A program made the translations under genes and the position numbers. Below the pieces are notes generated by a model. The model was not told the DNA's origin and made no database searches. It was given only the letters and a program-made list of their open reading frames with translations. Below, piece after piece: positions 46,529 to 56,798 of a stretch of DNA of 64,000 nucleotides (the stretch's first letter is position 1; each line of letters opens with the position of its first letter). The stretch is from contig NZ_WOBR01000014.1 of the NCBI RefSeq assembly GCF_009727955.1, positions 1 through 64,000 on the forward strand, read 5' to 3'. Source of the DNA: Aliivibrio fischeri. GTDB taxonomy: Bacteria; Pseudomonadota; Gammaproteobacteria; Enterobacterales; Vibrionaceae.

Positions 46529-47467
46529 ATGTCAAAGTATCCAGCTCCTAAATTCTCTAGCGCTCTTCTGCACCCTAAATATTGGGGGGTATGGTTTGGA
46601 TTCGGATTCCTTTTTGCCATCGTCACCCTATTACCTTATAAAGTGACTTACAAACTTGGTCGCTCTCTTGGTTTACTTGGATTAAAACTTGGAAAATCAA
46701 GAGCTCATGTTGCTCGTCGTAATTTAGAACTCGCTTTTCCTGAAATGGAATCATCTGAGCGTGAAGCCATTATTGTTGAGAATTTCAAAAACTCAGGTCT
46801 TGCGATTTTTGAAACCGCAATGGCTTGGGTATGGCCTGATTGGCGTGTCGAAAAACATTTTAGTTATGAAAACAAGCAACACATTCTTGACCTTGCTGAA
46901 GAAGGTCGTGGGGTTTTGGTTGTTTGCGTTCACGCATTAAACCTTGAACTTACCGCTCGTGCATTTACTTCTTTTGCTCCGGGTTATGGTGTTTACCGTC
47001 CACACAACAACCCTGCTTACGATTTCATTCAATATTGGGGCCGCACCAATAACGGCAACCAGATGATCGACAGAAAAGACGTCAAAGGTATGCTGCGTGT
47101 ATTACGTAAAGGCGAGCGTCTTTGGTATATGCCGGACCACGATTACAACCGTAATAAATCGGTTTTTGTTCCTTTCTTTGCGGTTCCAGATGCTTGTACC
47201 ACAATAGGTTCAGATATCTTAATCAGTGCAAGTAAATGTGCTGTTGTTACTGCATCAGGTTTTAGAACTTACAATAATTACCACTTACAAATAGATAATG
47301 ACATCAGTGACCAATTTCCGAAGAAAGATCCCGTTGGTGTTGCTACGGTAATGAATAAAGCGGTAGAACGTGTCATTTTACGCTGTATTCCTCAATGGAT
47401 GTGGCTACATAAACGTTTTAAAACAATGGAAGATCCAAACGTTAAAAAAGGCATCCGCTACGATTAG
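46529..47467 (+). CDS. lipid A late acyltransferase (LpxL/LpxM family)
   Basis: 312 residues with an N-terminal membrane segment (GVWFGFGFLFAIVTLLPY) and the HX4E catalytic motif HALNLE near residue 136, followed by GYGVYRPHNNPAYDFIQ and LWYMPDHDYN. Transfers a secondary acyl chain from acyl-ACP to Kdo(2)-lipid IVA. LpxL (laurate) and LpxM (myristate) types cannot be told apart securely here. It lies 24 bp downstream of slmA. Confidence 0.88.
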   Translation: MSKYPAPKFSSALLHPKYWGVWFGFGFLFAIVTLLPYKVTYKLGRSLGLLGLKLGKSRAHVARRNLELAFPEMESSEREAIIVENFKNSGLAIFETAMAWVWPDWRVEKHFSYENKQHILDLAEEGRGVLVVCVHALNLELTARAFTSFAPGYGVYRPHNNPAYDFIQYWGRTNNGNQMIDRKDVKGMLRVLRKGERLWYMPDHDYNRNKSVFVPFFAVPDACTTIGSDILISASKCAVVTASGFRTYNNYHLQIDNDISDQFPKKDPVGVATVMNKAVERVILRCIPQWMWLHKRFKTMEDPNVKKGIRYD

Positions 47468-47485
47468 GGCGTGTCAGGATAAATA

Positions 47486-47953
47486 ATGAAAACCAATTTA
47501 ATTACACGTGAAGGCTTTAATAAGCTGCAAGATGAACTCACGTTTCTATGGAAAGAAGAACGCCCAGAAGTTACTAAGAAAGTGACTTGGGCGGCTAGCC
47601 TTGGTGATCGCAGTGAAAACGCCGATTATCAGTACAACAAAAAACGCCTTCGTGAAATAGACCGTCGTGTTCGCTATCTTCGTAAACGTTTAGACCAAGT
47701 AAAAGTGGTCGACTATTCCCCACAGCAAGACGGAAAAATCTTTTTCGGTGCATTCGTTGAAATTGAAAACGAACAAGGCGATGTCCTCTCTTTTCGCATC
47801 GTTGGTCCTGATGAAATATTTGGCCGCAACGACTATATCTCTATCGATTCCCCTATGGCTCGAGCACTGATCAAAAAAGAAGTGGATGAAGATGTAATTG
47901 TAAAAACACCTGATGGGGATAAAGAGTGGTTTGTGAATTCGATTAGGTACTAG
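47486..47953 (+). CDS. greB: transcription elongation factor GreB
   Basis: 155 residues: N-terminal coiled-coil NLITREGFNKLQDEL...WAASLGDRSENADYQYNKKRLREIDRR with the acidic tip residues (DRSENADY) and C-terminal GreA/B domain ending GDKEWFVNSIRY. GreB rather than GreA is indicated by the basic KKRLREIDRRVRYLRKRL coiled coil. Rescues backtracked RNA polymerase. Confidence 0.95.
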   Translation: MKTNLITREGFNKLQDELTFLWKEERPEVTKKVTWAASLGDRSENADYQYNKKRLREIDRRVRYLRKRLDQVKVVDYSPQQDGKIFFGAFVEIENEQGDVLSFRIVGPDEIFGRNDYISIDSPMARALIKKEVDEDVIVKTPDGDKEWFVNSIRY

Positions 47954-48225
47954 GAGCAGGACGCAACAAGTTGCTGAAGGGCGCTTCGCTTAAGGGCGGA
48001 CTTCGTCCTTAAGGATTCAGGAAGAGCTGTATAGTGGATATTGTAATAACAGCGAGCGGCCTACAGTCCCCTCCCCTTAATAAGGGGAGGGTTAGGGAGG
48101 GGTTATTGCGATGAAGGTAAACTCGGTTACATAACTAACTAGATCATACGCTGTTAGCTCTTAACCCCCTCCCAGCCTCCCCCTTAGTAAGGGGGAGGAG
48201 CTAAGAACAGCGCTCTCCAGACGAA
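47954..48225. repeat. mosaic repeat between greB and tex, containing a C-rich element
   Basis: 312-bp gap. GCGCTTCGCTTAAGGGCGGA and CTTCGTCCTTAAGGATTCAG form a hairpin near 47980-48015. The 134-bp C-rich element at 48069-48202 follows (stems CCCTCCCCTT/AAGGGGAGGG and CTCCCCCTTAG/AAGGGGGAG at the two ends), flanked by AATAACAGCG and AAGAACAGCG. Only about 40 bp before tex is unrepeated. Confidence 0.85.
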
Positions 48226-48265
48226 ATTGTCTGCCTTTAAAAATTTTTAAATAAAAAGAATCAAA

Positions 48266-50581
48266 ATGATAATAAACATAATTGCTAAAGAACTTAACGT
48301 TCGCCCTCAACAAGTTTCTGCTGCCGTTCAACTGATTGACGAAGGTAGCACCATCCCATTTATTGCTCGTTACCGTAAAGAAGTAACAGATGGCCTAGAC
48401 GATACACAACTTCGTACCCTTGATACTCGTTTAACTTACCTACGTGAGTTGGATGACCGTCGTCAGTCGATCTTAAAATCGATTAAAGAACAAGAAAAAC
48501 TAACGCCTGAATTAGAGCGTGAGATTTTAGATGCAGACAGCAAAACGCGTCTTGAAGATCTGTATCTACCATTTAAACGTAAACGTCGTACTAAAGGCCA
48601 AATCGCTATTGAAGCGGGTCTTGAACCATTGGCTGATTTACTGTGGACACAGCCTGAGAATACGCCTGAAGATGCTGCTCAATCTTACATTGATGAAGAA
48701 AAAGGCTTTACTGATACCAAAGCAGTTTTAGACGGTGCTCGTGCCATTCTTATGGAACGTATGGCAGAAGACGCAAACTTACTTGAAAAGGTTCGTACTT
48801 ACCTAACAGCCAATGCTGAGCTTGTTTCTAAAATGGTGGACGGCCAAGAACAAGCGGGTGAAAAGTTCAAAGATTACTTTGATCACCATGAAGCATTAAC
48901 CAAAGTCCCTTCTCACCGTGCACTTGCTATGCTACGTGGTCGTAATGAAGGCTTCTTACAGCTTTCTATTAATGCTGACCCAACTCAAGAAGAAGGTGCT
49001 CGCGGCTCGTACTGTGAAATCATCATCGCAAATCATTATGGTATTACGCTAGGTTCTCAACCTGCTGATTTATGGCGTAAACAAGTGATCAGCTGGACAT
49101 GGCGTATTAAGATTTTAATGCACATGGAAACAGAATTAATGGGTGGTCTAAAAGAACGCTCAGAAAACGAGGCGATTGATGTATTTGCTACCAACCTAAA
49201 AGACCTATTAATGGCAGCGCCAGCAGGTCTTAAAACGACACTAGGTCTTGATCCTGGCCTACGTACAGGTACGAAAGTCGCCGTGGTTGATGCGACGGGT
49301 AAAGTACTAGCAACAGATACGATTTACCCTAACCAACCCCATAATCAAATTGCAAAATCAGCACAGATTATCGAAGCATTAATCAGACAACATAATGTGG
49401 ATTTAATCGCAATTGGTAACGGTACTGCTTCACGTGAGACAGACGCTTTTGTGGGTAATCTACTGAAAGATGCAGGCTTATCTACGGCAAAAATCATCGT
49501 AAGTGAAGCGGGTGCATCGGTATATTCTGCTTCTGAATTAGCAGCGAAAGAGTTCCCTGATTTAGACGTATCAATCCGTGGTGCGGTATCTATCGCTCGC
49601 CGTCTGCAAGATCCTCTGGCTGAGTTAGTAAAAATCGATCCAAAAGCTATTGGTGTTGGTCAATATCAACACGATGTGAGTCAAAGCCAACTAGCGAAAA
49701 AGTTAGATGCCGTCATCGAAGACTGTGTAAACGCCGTTGGTGTTGACGTAAATACAGCCTCTCCTGCTCTATTAACTCGTGTTGCAGGTTTATCAGCAAC
49801 GATTGCACAAAATATTGTGGATTACCGTGATGAAAACGGTCGCTTTGAAAACCGTACAACGCTGAAAAAAGTTGCTCGTTTAGGGTCTAAAGCTTTCGAA
49901 CAATGTGCTGGTTTCTTACGTGTAATGAACGGTAAAAACCCATTGGATGCCTCTGCAGTTCACCCAGAAGCTTACCCAGTAGTAAAAACCATTGCTGAGA
50001 AAAATGGCAAAGCTATTGATGCCATTATTGGTAATACTGAGTTTTTACGCTCGGTTGCGGCTAACGATTACATCAGTGCAGATTTTGGTTTACCAACAGT
50101 AACTGACATCATTAAAGAGCTAGATAAGCCGGGTCGAGATCCTCGTCCTGAGTTTAAAACAGCAACCTTTGCTGATGGCGTAAATACGGTATCTGATCTT
50201 GAATTAGGCATGGTATTGGAAGGTGTTGTATCAAACGTAGCGAACTTCGGTGCATTCGTTGATATCGGTGTTCACCAAGATGGCTTAGTTCATATTTCTG
50301 CATTAAGTGATACGTTTGTTTCTGACCCTCGAGAAGTCGTTAAAGCCGGTGATATTGTAAAAGTGAAGGTTATGGAAGTGGATGTGCAACGTAAGCGTAT
50401 CGCTCTTTCTATGCGTTTAAACGATAAGCCGGGTGAAGACAATCGTCCTCAACGCCAGTCAAGTAAACCACAACAGCGCAATGAGCGTTCTCAAGCGCCA
50501 AGACAGCAACGTAATAACGATGTTGGCGGTGGTGCAATGGGTGGTGCGTTTGCGGCGGCTTTTGCGAAGGCGAAGAAGTAA
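48266..50581 (+). CDS. tex: Tex family transcription accessory/RNA-binding protein
   Basis: 771 residues. Tex N-domain ([36 protein letters not shown]), YqgF-like RNase H domain ([19 protein letters not shown] near 330), HhH ([24 protein letters not shown]) and a C-terminal S1 domain ([34 protein letters not shown], about 650-720), then a low-complexity Gln/Arg tail. Cytosolic nucleic-acid-binding protein. Usual length. Confidence 0.96.
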   Translation: MIINIIAKELNVRPQQVSAAVQLIDEGSTIPFIARYRKEVTDGLDDTQLRTLDTRLTYLRELDDRRQSILKSIKEQEKLTPELEREILDADSKTRLEDLYLPFKRKRRTKGQIAIEAGLEPLADLLWTQPENTPEDAAQSYIDEEKGFTDTKAVLDGARAILMERMAEDANLLEKVRTYLTANAELVSKMVDGQEQAGEKFKDYFDHHEALTKVPSHRALAMLRGRNEGFLQLSINADPTQEEGARGSYCEIIIANHYGITLGSQPADLWRKQVISWTWRIKILMHMETELMGGLKERSENEAIDVFATNLKDLLMAAPAGLKTTLGLDPGLRTGTKVAVVDATGKVLATDTIYPNQPHNQIAKSAQIIEALIRQHNVDLIAIGNGTASRETDAFVGNLLKDAGLSTAKIIVSEAGASVYSASELAAKEFPDLDVSIRGAVSIARRLQDPLAELVKIDPKAIGVGQYQHDVSQSQLAKKLDAVIEDCVNAVGVDVNTASPALLTRVAGLSATIAQNIVDYRDENGRFENRTTLKKVARLGSKAFEQCAGFLRVMNGKNPLDASAVHPEAYPVVKTIAEKNGKAIDAIIGNTEFLRSVAANDYISADFGLPTVTDIIKELDKPGRDPRPEFKTATFADGVNTVSDLELGMVLEGVVSNVANFGAFVDIGVHQDGLVHISALSDTFVSDPREVVKAGDIVKVKVMEVDVQRKRIALSMRLNDKPGEDNRPQRQSSKPQQRNERSQAPRQQRNNDVGGGAMGGAFAAAFAKAKK

Positions 50582-51052
50582 GTTTCGAGGGACGAGAACG
50601 CTGCGCTTCTAGGGGCGAGGAAGAGCTAAGAGAAAGGGTTTAGGGTTTAGGGTTTAGGGTTCAGGGTTCAGGGTTCAGGGTTCAGGGCGCTACGCTTGCA
50701 GGTTTCAGGTGTACTCGCTTTTGAACTTCCAGAAACCTGAGATCTGAATACTCCGCTTTGCTCGCATACTGCAATCACAGCGAAAGAGAATGGTTCTCCC
50801 CCTTTTATCGTTATTACTATGAGATCGATATAGTTAATACAAGGGGGAGTTAGAGGGGGTTGGTTTGTAACCTTCGTAAAAAAGGGAGGAACAGTATTAT
50901 GAACGCTGTAATCACAACGATCATCTCTGTAATCTGCAAAGGAGCTTGCGACTAAGCTATGCTCTTGCTCCACCTGAAACCTGAGACCTGAATCCTACGC
51001 TCTCCCTCGCTCCTCGAGCGAAGCGTACTCGCCTCTCGTCCCTGCTCTTAAA
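50581..51052. repeat. large mosaic repeat block between tex and the 159-aa gene
   Basis: 474-bp gap. GACGAGAACGCTGCGCTTCT, then seven heptamers at 50636-50684 (three GGGTTTA and four GGGTTCA), GGGCGCTACGCTTGCAGGTT, a C-rich module (50798-50870, ends TTCTCCCCCTTTT and AAGGGGGAGTTAG), ATGAACGCTGTAATCACAAC, CAAAGGAGCTTGCGAC, and a final inverted CTCGAGCGAAGCGTACTCGC with CTCGTCCCTGCTCTT. No ORF with coding character. Confidence 0.88.
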
Positions 51053-51055
51053 CCC

Positions 51056-51535
51056 TCAAAGCACCGCCAATATATCCGACGGATTATTCGGAACCACTGC
51101 CTTATCATAGTGAAAACTTATCACACTACGACGACGAACCATTCGTCCCATCTCTTCAAGTTTATCTAATAAATTTTTTGGCAAATTAAAACGGATGGTA
51201 TAACCCGTTCCTTCACCTTGAGCGTAAGTATCCAACGACAGCAATCGAGCTAATTTAGCTAAATCATCATCAATATCATACAGAGTGGCGAAATGAGGTT
51301 TTGGCTCCTCTTTCTCTTCCATCACATCATAACCAGGGTGATCTGATGGCTCCCAAGCATCCCGCTTATGTTGCTTATCATCACCTTTGATTGCTTTTTC
51401 AGATGTGGTTTCGCTCATCTTTGTCGTCGGCGCAACAGGCTTCTTAACACGATTTTCACGTGCTACTTGTTCTGTTGGCAGATTAACAGAAGGTGCGATA
51501 AGCGGCACACTGACACTGTTAGGTGAAAAGATCAT
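51056..51535 (-). CDS. conserved protein of unknown function
   Basis: 159 residues. N-terminal half is polar and low-complexity (about 20-90, rich in Lys/Glu/Asp/Thr), probably disordered; C-terminal half (about 85-159) is ordered with AKLARLLSLDTYAQGEGTGYTIRFNLPKNLLDKLEEMGRMVRRRS. No named domain recognised. GGAAA lies before the ATG. It is 26 bp downstream of bioH on the same strand, so it is probably co-transcribed. Confidence 0.7.
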   Translation of the reverse strand: MIFSPNSVSVPLIAPSVNLPTEQVARENRVKKPVAPTTKMSETTSEKAIKGDDKQHKRDAWEPSDHPGYDVMEEKEEPKPHFATLYDIDDDLAKLARLLSLDTYAQGEGTGYTIRFNLPKNLLDKLEEMGRMVRRRSVISFHYDKAVVPNNPSDILAVL

Positions 51536-51561
51536 AAAGCGTTTCCTTAACTAAATAAAAA

Positions 51562-52335
51562 CTAAGCGTGTTGATTTAAAAAAGTGCGTAGCTCAGAAAT
51601 AAATTCGTCATTATGCGAAATAAAAGGTGCGTGTGATGCTTGCTCAAAAACGATTTTAGCCGAATTCGGCATAAGTTCATCCATATCATGAGCAACTTTA
51701 ATTGGCACTAATCCATCCAGCCGTCCATACATACGACATACTGGCATCGACAATTGAGATACAGCTTCTCGTAGATCTATATCGGCCAGAATCATTAAAC
51801 CTGTAGCTAATGCTTGTTGATCGGGCATAGGCCTTGAAAATACTGCCTTTTTTACCAACTTAATGTCTTGCTTAGCATTAGGACTGCCCATCGCTTGTAG
51901 TGCCATAAAGCGCTCAACGGTTAATGTAAAATCGGTTTTTAACTGCTCAGTAAATTGTGATAACACGAGAGGTTTTATGCCTCGCCAGCCTTTCTCTGCT
52001 GAAAAACGTGGTGAGCTCGCAACGGTAATAAGTTGTGATACTCGCTCGGGAGAAGTTAACGCCGCTTTTGTCGCAATTAATCCCCCTAATGACCAACCTA
52101 ACCATGCTGCCTTTTTAGGTGCTTGAGCAAGAACTTGTTTCACCATTTCATCAAAATCAGCACTGCCTAATTCTGCACTGTGGCCATAGCCAGATAAATC
52201 GACAGTATGCACACGATAATGCTGGCTAAGCTTTTCAGATGTGGTCTGCCACACTGCTCCATTCATTCCCCATCCATGAATGAGAACCAGATCGGAACCT
52301 TCGCCTTCCGTTTGCCAATAAAGAGGTGTTGTCAT
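51562..52335 (-). CDS. bioH: pimeloyl-ACP methyl ester carboxylesterase
   Basis: Alpha/beta hydrolase that frees pimeloyl-ACP for biotin synthesis. 257 residues: LIHGWGMNGAVW (oxyanion), nucleophile elbow GWSLGG (S82), D207 in RLDGLVP, H235 in ASHAPF; N-terminus LYWQTEGEGSDLVL as in E. coli BioH (256 aa). Divergent from comF, the usual arrangement. Confidence 0.95.
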   Translation of the reverse strand: MTTPLYWQTEGEGSDLVLIHGWGMNGAVWQTTSEKLSQHYRVHTVDLSGYGHSAELGSADFDEMVKQVLAQAPKKAAWLGWSLGGLIATKAALTSPERVSQLITVASSPRFSAEKGWRGIKPLVLSQFTEQLKTDFTLTVERFMALQAMGSPNAKQDIKLVKKAVFSRPMPDQQALATGLMILADIDLREAVSQLSMPVCRMYGRLDGLVPIKVAHDMDELMPNSAKIVFEQASHAPFISHNDEFISELRTFLNQHA

Positions 52336-52363
52336 CTACACTGCCTGTTAATGATTAATTAGT

Positions 52364-53083
52364 ATGGGTGGTTTAGTGTTCATCAGGTGGATAAGAAGAT
52401 CAATACAAAAATTAGGCGTAAGTCATTGTGACTTTTGCTCACAAGCAATGCCACCATCTGAAACAATTTGGTGCCAAGCTTGCTTAGATTTAATCAAAAT
52501 AGTGCCTCGCTGTCAGCGATGTGGTTTGCAAACCGAACATGAGACCGATGTCTGCGGAGAGTGTCTTTTGCACCCACCACAATGGGACCGCTTATATTGT
52601 GTGAGTGACTATTCTGACCCATTACGCGAATACATTAATAAACTTAAATACGCTCAACAGTTCTGGCTCGCCCAAGATTTAGGCGTATTACTCAGTAAAC
52701 ACATCCCAGAACCAGCGCCTCTCATTCTTCCTGTTCCTCTGCATTGGAAACGATTTTGGTGGCGTTCTTATAATCAAAGTGATCATTTAGGTTGGACATT
52801 AGAAAGGGAATTCAATCTTAAGTCGTCCACCACTCACTGTAATAACAAGATATTGAAACGCGTTAAAGCAACAAGACCTCAACAGGGTTTATCTCGCTCG
52901 TTTCGACAAACTAATTTACTCGGCGCATTTAAAATCACTCAACCAATCAAAGAAAAACACGTTGCTCTTGTTGATGATGTGGTGACAACGGGTGCAACGA
53001 TTAATCTGTTGTGTATGGAATTAAGAAAAGTGGGAGTTGAGCGTATTGATGTGTATACGGTTTGTAGGACGGGGCGGAATTAG
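52364..53083 (+). CDS. comF: ComF/GntX family phosphoribosyltransferase-like protein
   Basis: 239 residues: N-terminal zinc-ribbon-like cysteines (CDFC, CQAC, CQRCG, CGEC) and a C-terminal PRTase fold with PVPLHWKRFWWRSYNQSDHL and VALVDDVVTTGAT. Required for natural transformation in ComF-positive bacteria, including vibrios; the enteric name is GntX. Divergent from bioH by 28 bp. Confidence 0.93.
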   Translation: MGGLVFIRWIRRSIQKLGVSHCDFCSQAMPPSETIWCQACLDLIKIVPRCQRCGLQTEHETDVCGECLLHPPQWDRLYCVSDYSDPLREYINKLKYAQQFWLAQDLGVLLSKHIPEPAPLILPVPLHWKRFWWRSYNQSDHLGWTLEREFNLKSSTTHCNNKILKRVKATRPQQGLSRSFRQTNLLGAFKITQPIKEKHVALVDDVVTTGATINLLCMELRKVGVERIDVYTVCRTGRN

Positions 53084-53089
53084 AAACTA

Positions 53090-53232
53090 TAAGAGCAAAG
53101 GCGAGGTTTCAGGTTTCAGGAAAATCAAAAGCAAGTACACCTGAAGCCTGTAAGCGAAGCGACCTGAATCCTCGCTCTTCGCCTTTGCTCTTCCTCCCCC
53201 CTAGAGCGAAGCGTACTCGTCTCTCGTTCCTT
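53090..53232. repeat. mosaic repeat after comF
   Basis: Two GGTTTCA units, GGAAAATCAAAAGCAAGTAC, ACCTGAAGCCTGTAAGCGAA, GCGACCTGAATCC, then the inverted arm CTAGAGCGAAGCGTACTCGT. The order matches the S23 element but lacks a gene. Confidence 0.85.
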
Positions 53233-53245
53233 CCTTTAAAAACCT

Positions 53246-53283
53246 TAGCAAACGATTGCTTTTCATTAAATTATCTATAAAAT
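53246..53283 (+). promoter_or_regulatory. PurR-like operator and promoter of the NCS2 permease
   Basis: TAGCAAACGATTGCTT (53246-53261) matches the PurR palindrome (consensus ACGCAAACGTTTGCGT) at all central bases except one. It overlaps a plausible -35 TTGCTT (53256-53261) with -10 TAAAAT (53278-53283) at 16 bp. Confidence 0.7.
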
Positions 53284-53433
53284 ACCGCTCCAATTGACTA
53301 AGTATTGAACTTAGCAATGCAACCCTATCGAGAAAGGTTCTGATTAACAGCAATCACAGATTGACGCCTTCTCACTTCAAACTCCCATTCAGCGAGATTT
53401 GAAGACAACGTTACACTACTAGGAATATCGGCC

Positions 53434-54825
53434 ATGACCGTTAAAAACAGCACCACAAAACCATCTGAATTGATCTATCAATTAGATGATCGTCCACCGC
53501 TACCGCACACTTTATTTGCTGCTTTTCAGCACTTATTGGCAATGTTTGTTGCGATTATTACGCCGTCTCTGATCATCTGTCAGACACTTGGTGTTCCAGC
53601 AGCTGAAACCAATACCATTATCAGCATGTCTTTATTTGCTTCGGGCATTTCTTCTTTTATTCAAATTAAAACCTTTGGCCCTATCGGTTCTGGCTTACTT
53701 TCAGTTCAAGGCACCAGTTTTAACTTCTTAGGCCCAATCATTGGTGCTGGTCTTGCACTAAAAGCAGGTGGTGCTGACGTTCCTACTATGATGGCAGCCA
53801 TTTTCGGTACCATTCTTGTTGCTTCAACCGCTGAAATTTTCTTATCTCGTGTTCTTGAATACGCTCAAAAAATCATTACTCCATTAGTCTCTGGCATTGT
53901 TGTTACTCTCATCGGCCTTACTCTTATTCAGGTTGGTTTAGTCTCTATGGGGGGCGGATATTCAGCTATGGGCGAAGGCACATTTGGCAGCCTTGATAAA
54001 CTAGCTCTTGCTGGCACGGTATTGCTAATTATTGTGGTATTAAACCGCGCAACTAACCCTTACCTTCGTATGGCGTCTATCGTTATCGCAATGACAGTAG
54101 GAACAGTAGTGGCGTGGGCTATGGGGATGCTTAATACAGAAATGTCTCATGATGCGGCTCTCATTGCCCTACCTATTCCTATGCAATATGGCTTAGGTTT
54201 TGATTGGTCTCTGTTTATTCCTTTGGTGCTTATCTTCTTAATCACGGCACTAGAAGCTATTGGTGATATTACAGCAACATCAGAAGTATCAGGCCAACCA
54301 GTGAAAGGTCCTGTTTATATGAAGCGCATTAAAGGCGGCGTATTGGCTGATGGTATTAACTCAGCAATCGCTGCAGCATTTAACAGCTTCCCTAACTCAA
54401 CATTCAGCCAAAACAATGGCGTGATTTTATTAACGGGTGTAGCAAGTCGTTATGTGGGTTATTTCATCGCAGGTATGCTAGTTCTTCTTGGTTTATTCCC
54501 TGGCGTGGCAAGCATGGTTCAGATCATTCCTGAACCTGTGCTTGGTGGGGCGACTATTGTGATGTTCGGTACAATTGCGGCTGCTGGTGTGCGTATTATC
54601 TCTCGTGTTGAACTAGACCGTCGCGCGATCCTAATCATGGCAATGTCTTTCTCTATGGGTCTTGGGCTAGCTCAAAAACCTGAAATTCTTCAGTTCATGC
54701 CTGAGATGATTAAAAACATTTTCTCATCAGGCGTAACCGCAGGCGGTGTAACCGCGATTATCTTAAATATCGTATTACCGTATGCAGAAGTGAAAGAAGA
54801 AGCAAAACAAGATGTGGTTGTTTAA
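53434..54825 (+). CDS. NCS2 family nucleobase permease (xanthine/uracil)
   Basis: 463 residues with 12-14 membrane segments. NCS2 landmarks: [58 protein letters not shown] and the motif [19 protein letters not shown]. The Glu in ALEAIGD and SQNNGV are substrate-site elements of XanQ/XanP/UacT-type members. The PurR-like operator upstream favours a purine (xanthine, hypoxanthine or urate) over uracil. About 150 bp of leader sequence precedes the ATG. Confidence 0.88.
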   Translation: MTVKNSTTKPSELIYQLDDRPPLPHTLFAAFQHLLAMFVAIITPSLIICQTLGVPAAETNTIISMSLFASGISSFIQIKTFGPIGSGLLSVQGTSFNFLGPIIGAGLALKAGGADVPTMMAAIFGTILVASTAEIFLSRVLEYAQKIITPLVSGIVVTLIGLTLIQVGLVSMGGGYSAMGEGTFGSLDKLALAGTVLLIIVVLNRATNPYLRMASIVIAMTVGTVVAWAMGMLNTEMSHDAALIALPIPMQYGLGFDWSLFIPLVLIFLITALEAIGDITATSEVSGQPVKGPVYMKRIKGGVLADGINSAIAAAFNSFPNSTFSQNNGVILLTGVASRYVGYFIAGMLVLLGLFPGVASMVQIIPEPVLGGATIVMFGTIAAAGVRIISRVELDRRAILIMAMSFSMGLGLAQKPEILQFMPEMIKNIFSSGVTAGGVTAIILNIVLPYAEVKEEAKQDVVV

Positions 54826-54828
54826 ATA

Positions 54829-54868
54829 AAGGAACTAGGAGCAAGTTCGCTTCGCTCTAGGGACAAAT
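54829..54868. repeat. short mosaic repeat fragment before terminator
   Basis: GGAACTAGGAGCAAGTTCGC and TTCGCTCTAGGGACAA are the outer CTAG modules. The fragment sits between the permease stop and its terminator. Confidence 0.65.
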
Positions 54869-54875
54869 AAAAACG

Positions 54876-54912
54876 AAAAAGACCGCAGGTGATTATCATC
54901 TGCGGTCTTTTT
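54876..54912 (+). terminator. bidirectional terminator after the NCS2 permease
   Basis: AAAAAGACCGCAG pairs perfectly with CTGCGGTCTTTTT around an 11-nt loop. Confidence 0.93.
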
Positions 54913-54919
54913 GTTTTTT

Positions 54920-55072
54920 ACTAGGAACTATACGCTGCGCTGACTAGAGACTATAAGAATGGGCATGATTAATGTGGTGAGTTTTTAGGTTTCAGGGCGC
55001 TACGCTTGCAGGTTTCAGGTGTACTCGCTTTTGCTCTTCCTGAAACCTGAGACCTGAATCCTAGCTTTTTGC
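54920..55072. repeat. mosaic repeat after envZ
   Basis: ACTAGGAACTATACGCTGCG arm, GGTTTCAGGGCGCTACGCTT, GCAGGTTTCAGGTGTACTCG and TCCTGAAACCTGAGACCTGA. Parts are nearly identical to 50680-50745 and, in inverse orientation, to 59230-59300. Confidence 0.85.
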
Positions 55073-55074
55073 TC

Positions 55075-56379
55075 TTACCCCAACGGAAACTCAACTTGAA
55101 CCTTCAAACCACCTTCACTTCGGTTTGATAAACTCACTTCACCTTGATGCTGAGTAACAATACGCTTAACAATGGCTAATCCTAACCCTGTACCTTCACT
55201 ACCACGAGCCGTATCCCCCCGAGTAAAAGGTTCAAAAACGGTTTCTAGCTGTGCGTTATCAACTCCAGGGCCATTATCTTCAATAATAATCCATACGGTT
55301 TTATGATCAGCAGAAACACTGGTTGATACTTGAATCCAATCACCGCCATATCGAATCGCATTAACGACCAAATTGGTGATCACTCGCTTAATTGCTACCG
55401 CATTACCATTAATCGCTTTTGGGATCATAGCGAGCTTGGTTTGAATTTCACGCTCATAACCACCCTCAGCCAATATCACTTCATTAACGATGGTATTAAC
55501 ATCAACCTGAGTAAAATCTTGTTTTGCTACTGGCTTTAAATAATCCATGAATTGACCAATGATCTCATTACACTCTTCCGTGTCTTTAATCATACTTTCA
55601 GCAAGGTAGCTATCTTCTGGAGACATCATTTCTGTGGCTAAACGAATACGAGTTAATGGTGTTCGGATATCATGACTGACCCCAGCCATTAATAAAGCCC
55701 GGTCTTGTTCTAATTTCTGAATGCCTTTCGACATTTGGTTAAACGCACGAGTTACCGCTTGAATCTCTGATGCCCCTTTCTCAGGTAATGGTTCTGGTAT
55801 TTCTCCTTTACCGACTTTACGAGCAGCAGTTTGCAGTGCCATTAGTGGCCGGTTTTGAATTTTAATAAATGTCCAACCGCCAAGAATTACGAGTAGAGCG
55901 ATAAACAAACTGTTTCTAAAGAGCGGTGCGAAATCATCTTCTTGCAATGCTGATAATGGTATTCGCATATAAAATTTAGGCATTGCTTCACTCTTCATCC
56001 ACAACACGTAACTGTCTGCGCCTAGAATCAAACGAACCTCTGTTGGTGCACCTAATTCCTGCGTCATCTCTTCACTTAAAAATTCAACCGGACTGGCCTG
56101 ATAATACTCTTTCATATCAGGATCGTTTTCGTCATGAAGGCTAACACCAAGCTGCTCTAATAATTGGCGTCGTAGAGGTTGCCCTAGGTGAACATTTTTA
56201 CCACTCGCTAGTGTGACATCTTCCGCTAACATTAAGCGTACTTCATAAGCCAAAATGCGATTAAACTGCTGCAAACTAGGTAATAAAGCGTAATTGAAAA
56301 CCGCGAGATAAGAGAATACCTGACTGGCGATAAGAAGGGATGCGAGGAGTAAAAGGGTTCTGGCGAAGGTACTTTTCAT
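55075..56379 (-). CDS. envZ: osmosensor histidine kinase EnvZ
   Basis: Inner-membrane sensor kinase/phosphatase for OmpR. 434 residues: TM1 (about 8-30), periplasmic domain, TM2 (about 155-172), HAMP ([17 protein letters not shown]), DHp with catalytic H236 in [20 protein letters not shown], and ATPase motifs [24 protein letters not shown]. It is downstream of ompR but separated from it by a 419-bp repeat block. Confidence 0.95.
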   Translation of the reverse strand: MKSTFARTLLLLASLLIASQVFSYLAVFNYALLPSLQQFNRILAYEVRLMLAEDVTLASGKNVHLGQPLRRQLLEQLGVSLHDENDPDMKEYYQASPVEFLSEEMTQELGAPTEVRLILGADSYVLWMKSEAMPKFYMRIPLSALQEDDFAPLFRNSLFIALLVILGGWTFIKIQNRPLMALQTAARKVGKGEIPEPLPEKGASEIQAVTRAFNQMSKGIQKLEQDRALLMAGVSHDIRTPLTRIRLATEMMSPEDSYLAESMIKDTEECNEIIGQFMDYLKPVAKQDFTQVDVNTIVNEVILAEGGYEREIQTKLAMIPKAINGNAVAIKRVITNLVVNAIRYGGDWIQVSTSVSADHKTVWIIIEDNGPGVDNAQLETVFEPFTRGDTARGSEGTGLGLAIVKRIVTQHQGEVSLSNRSEGGLKVQVEFPLG

Positions 56380-56399
56380 AGAGGTTCTCTGTTTGGTGA

Positions 56400-56790
56400 T
56401 AAATTTGAAGAGAGCTAGAGACTATACGCTGCGCTAACTAGAAACGACAACAGCGAATATGGTTGGTGTTGAAATAACCTAGGTTTCAGGACGCTTCGCT
56501 TGCAGGTTTCAGAGGAATTGGCTTTTAGCTCCTCCCCCTTACTAAGGGGGAGGCTGGGAGGGGGTCAAGAACTAACAGCGCATAATCAAGTTAACTATGA
56601 ACTCAATTCCAACTTCACCGCAATAACCCCTCCCTAGCCCTCCCCTTATCAAGGAGAGGGAACTGTATTTTACACGCTGTAATGACAACGATCTTCCCTG
56701 AAGCCTGAATCCTACAAGGGAGTCTGCGACCGATCTGAACTCTGCTTTTGCTCTTCCTCGCCCCTTAAGCGAAGCGTACTAGATTTTCGT
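56400..56790. repeat. mosaic repeat block inside the ompR-envZ operon
   Basis: Arm CTAGAGACTATACGCTGCGC (56414 on), GGACGCTTCGCTTGCAGGTT, the 134-bp C-rich element 56527-56660 (inverse of 48069-48202, about 80% identical by eye), TGAAGCCTGAATCC, AGGGAGTCTGCGACCGATCT and a final AGCGAAGCGTACTAG arm. It fills the ompR-envZ gap, which in E. coli is an overlap. Confidence 0.9.
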
Positions 56791-56798
56791 CCCTGCTC

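Noticed and set aside
50636-50684. GGGTTTA repeats as a telomere-like chromosome end
   Set aside because: Only three units, internal to a chromosome with genes on both sides, grading into GGGTTCA; the likeness to plant telomere repeats is coincidental.
50668-50973. 101-residue minus-strand ORF in the repeat block
   Set aside because: It is composed entirely of repeat modules and C-rich hairpins, with no coding bias or start signal.
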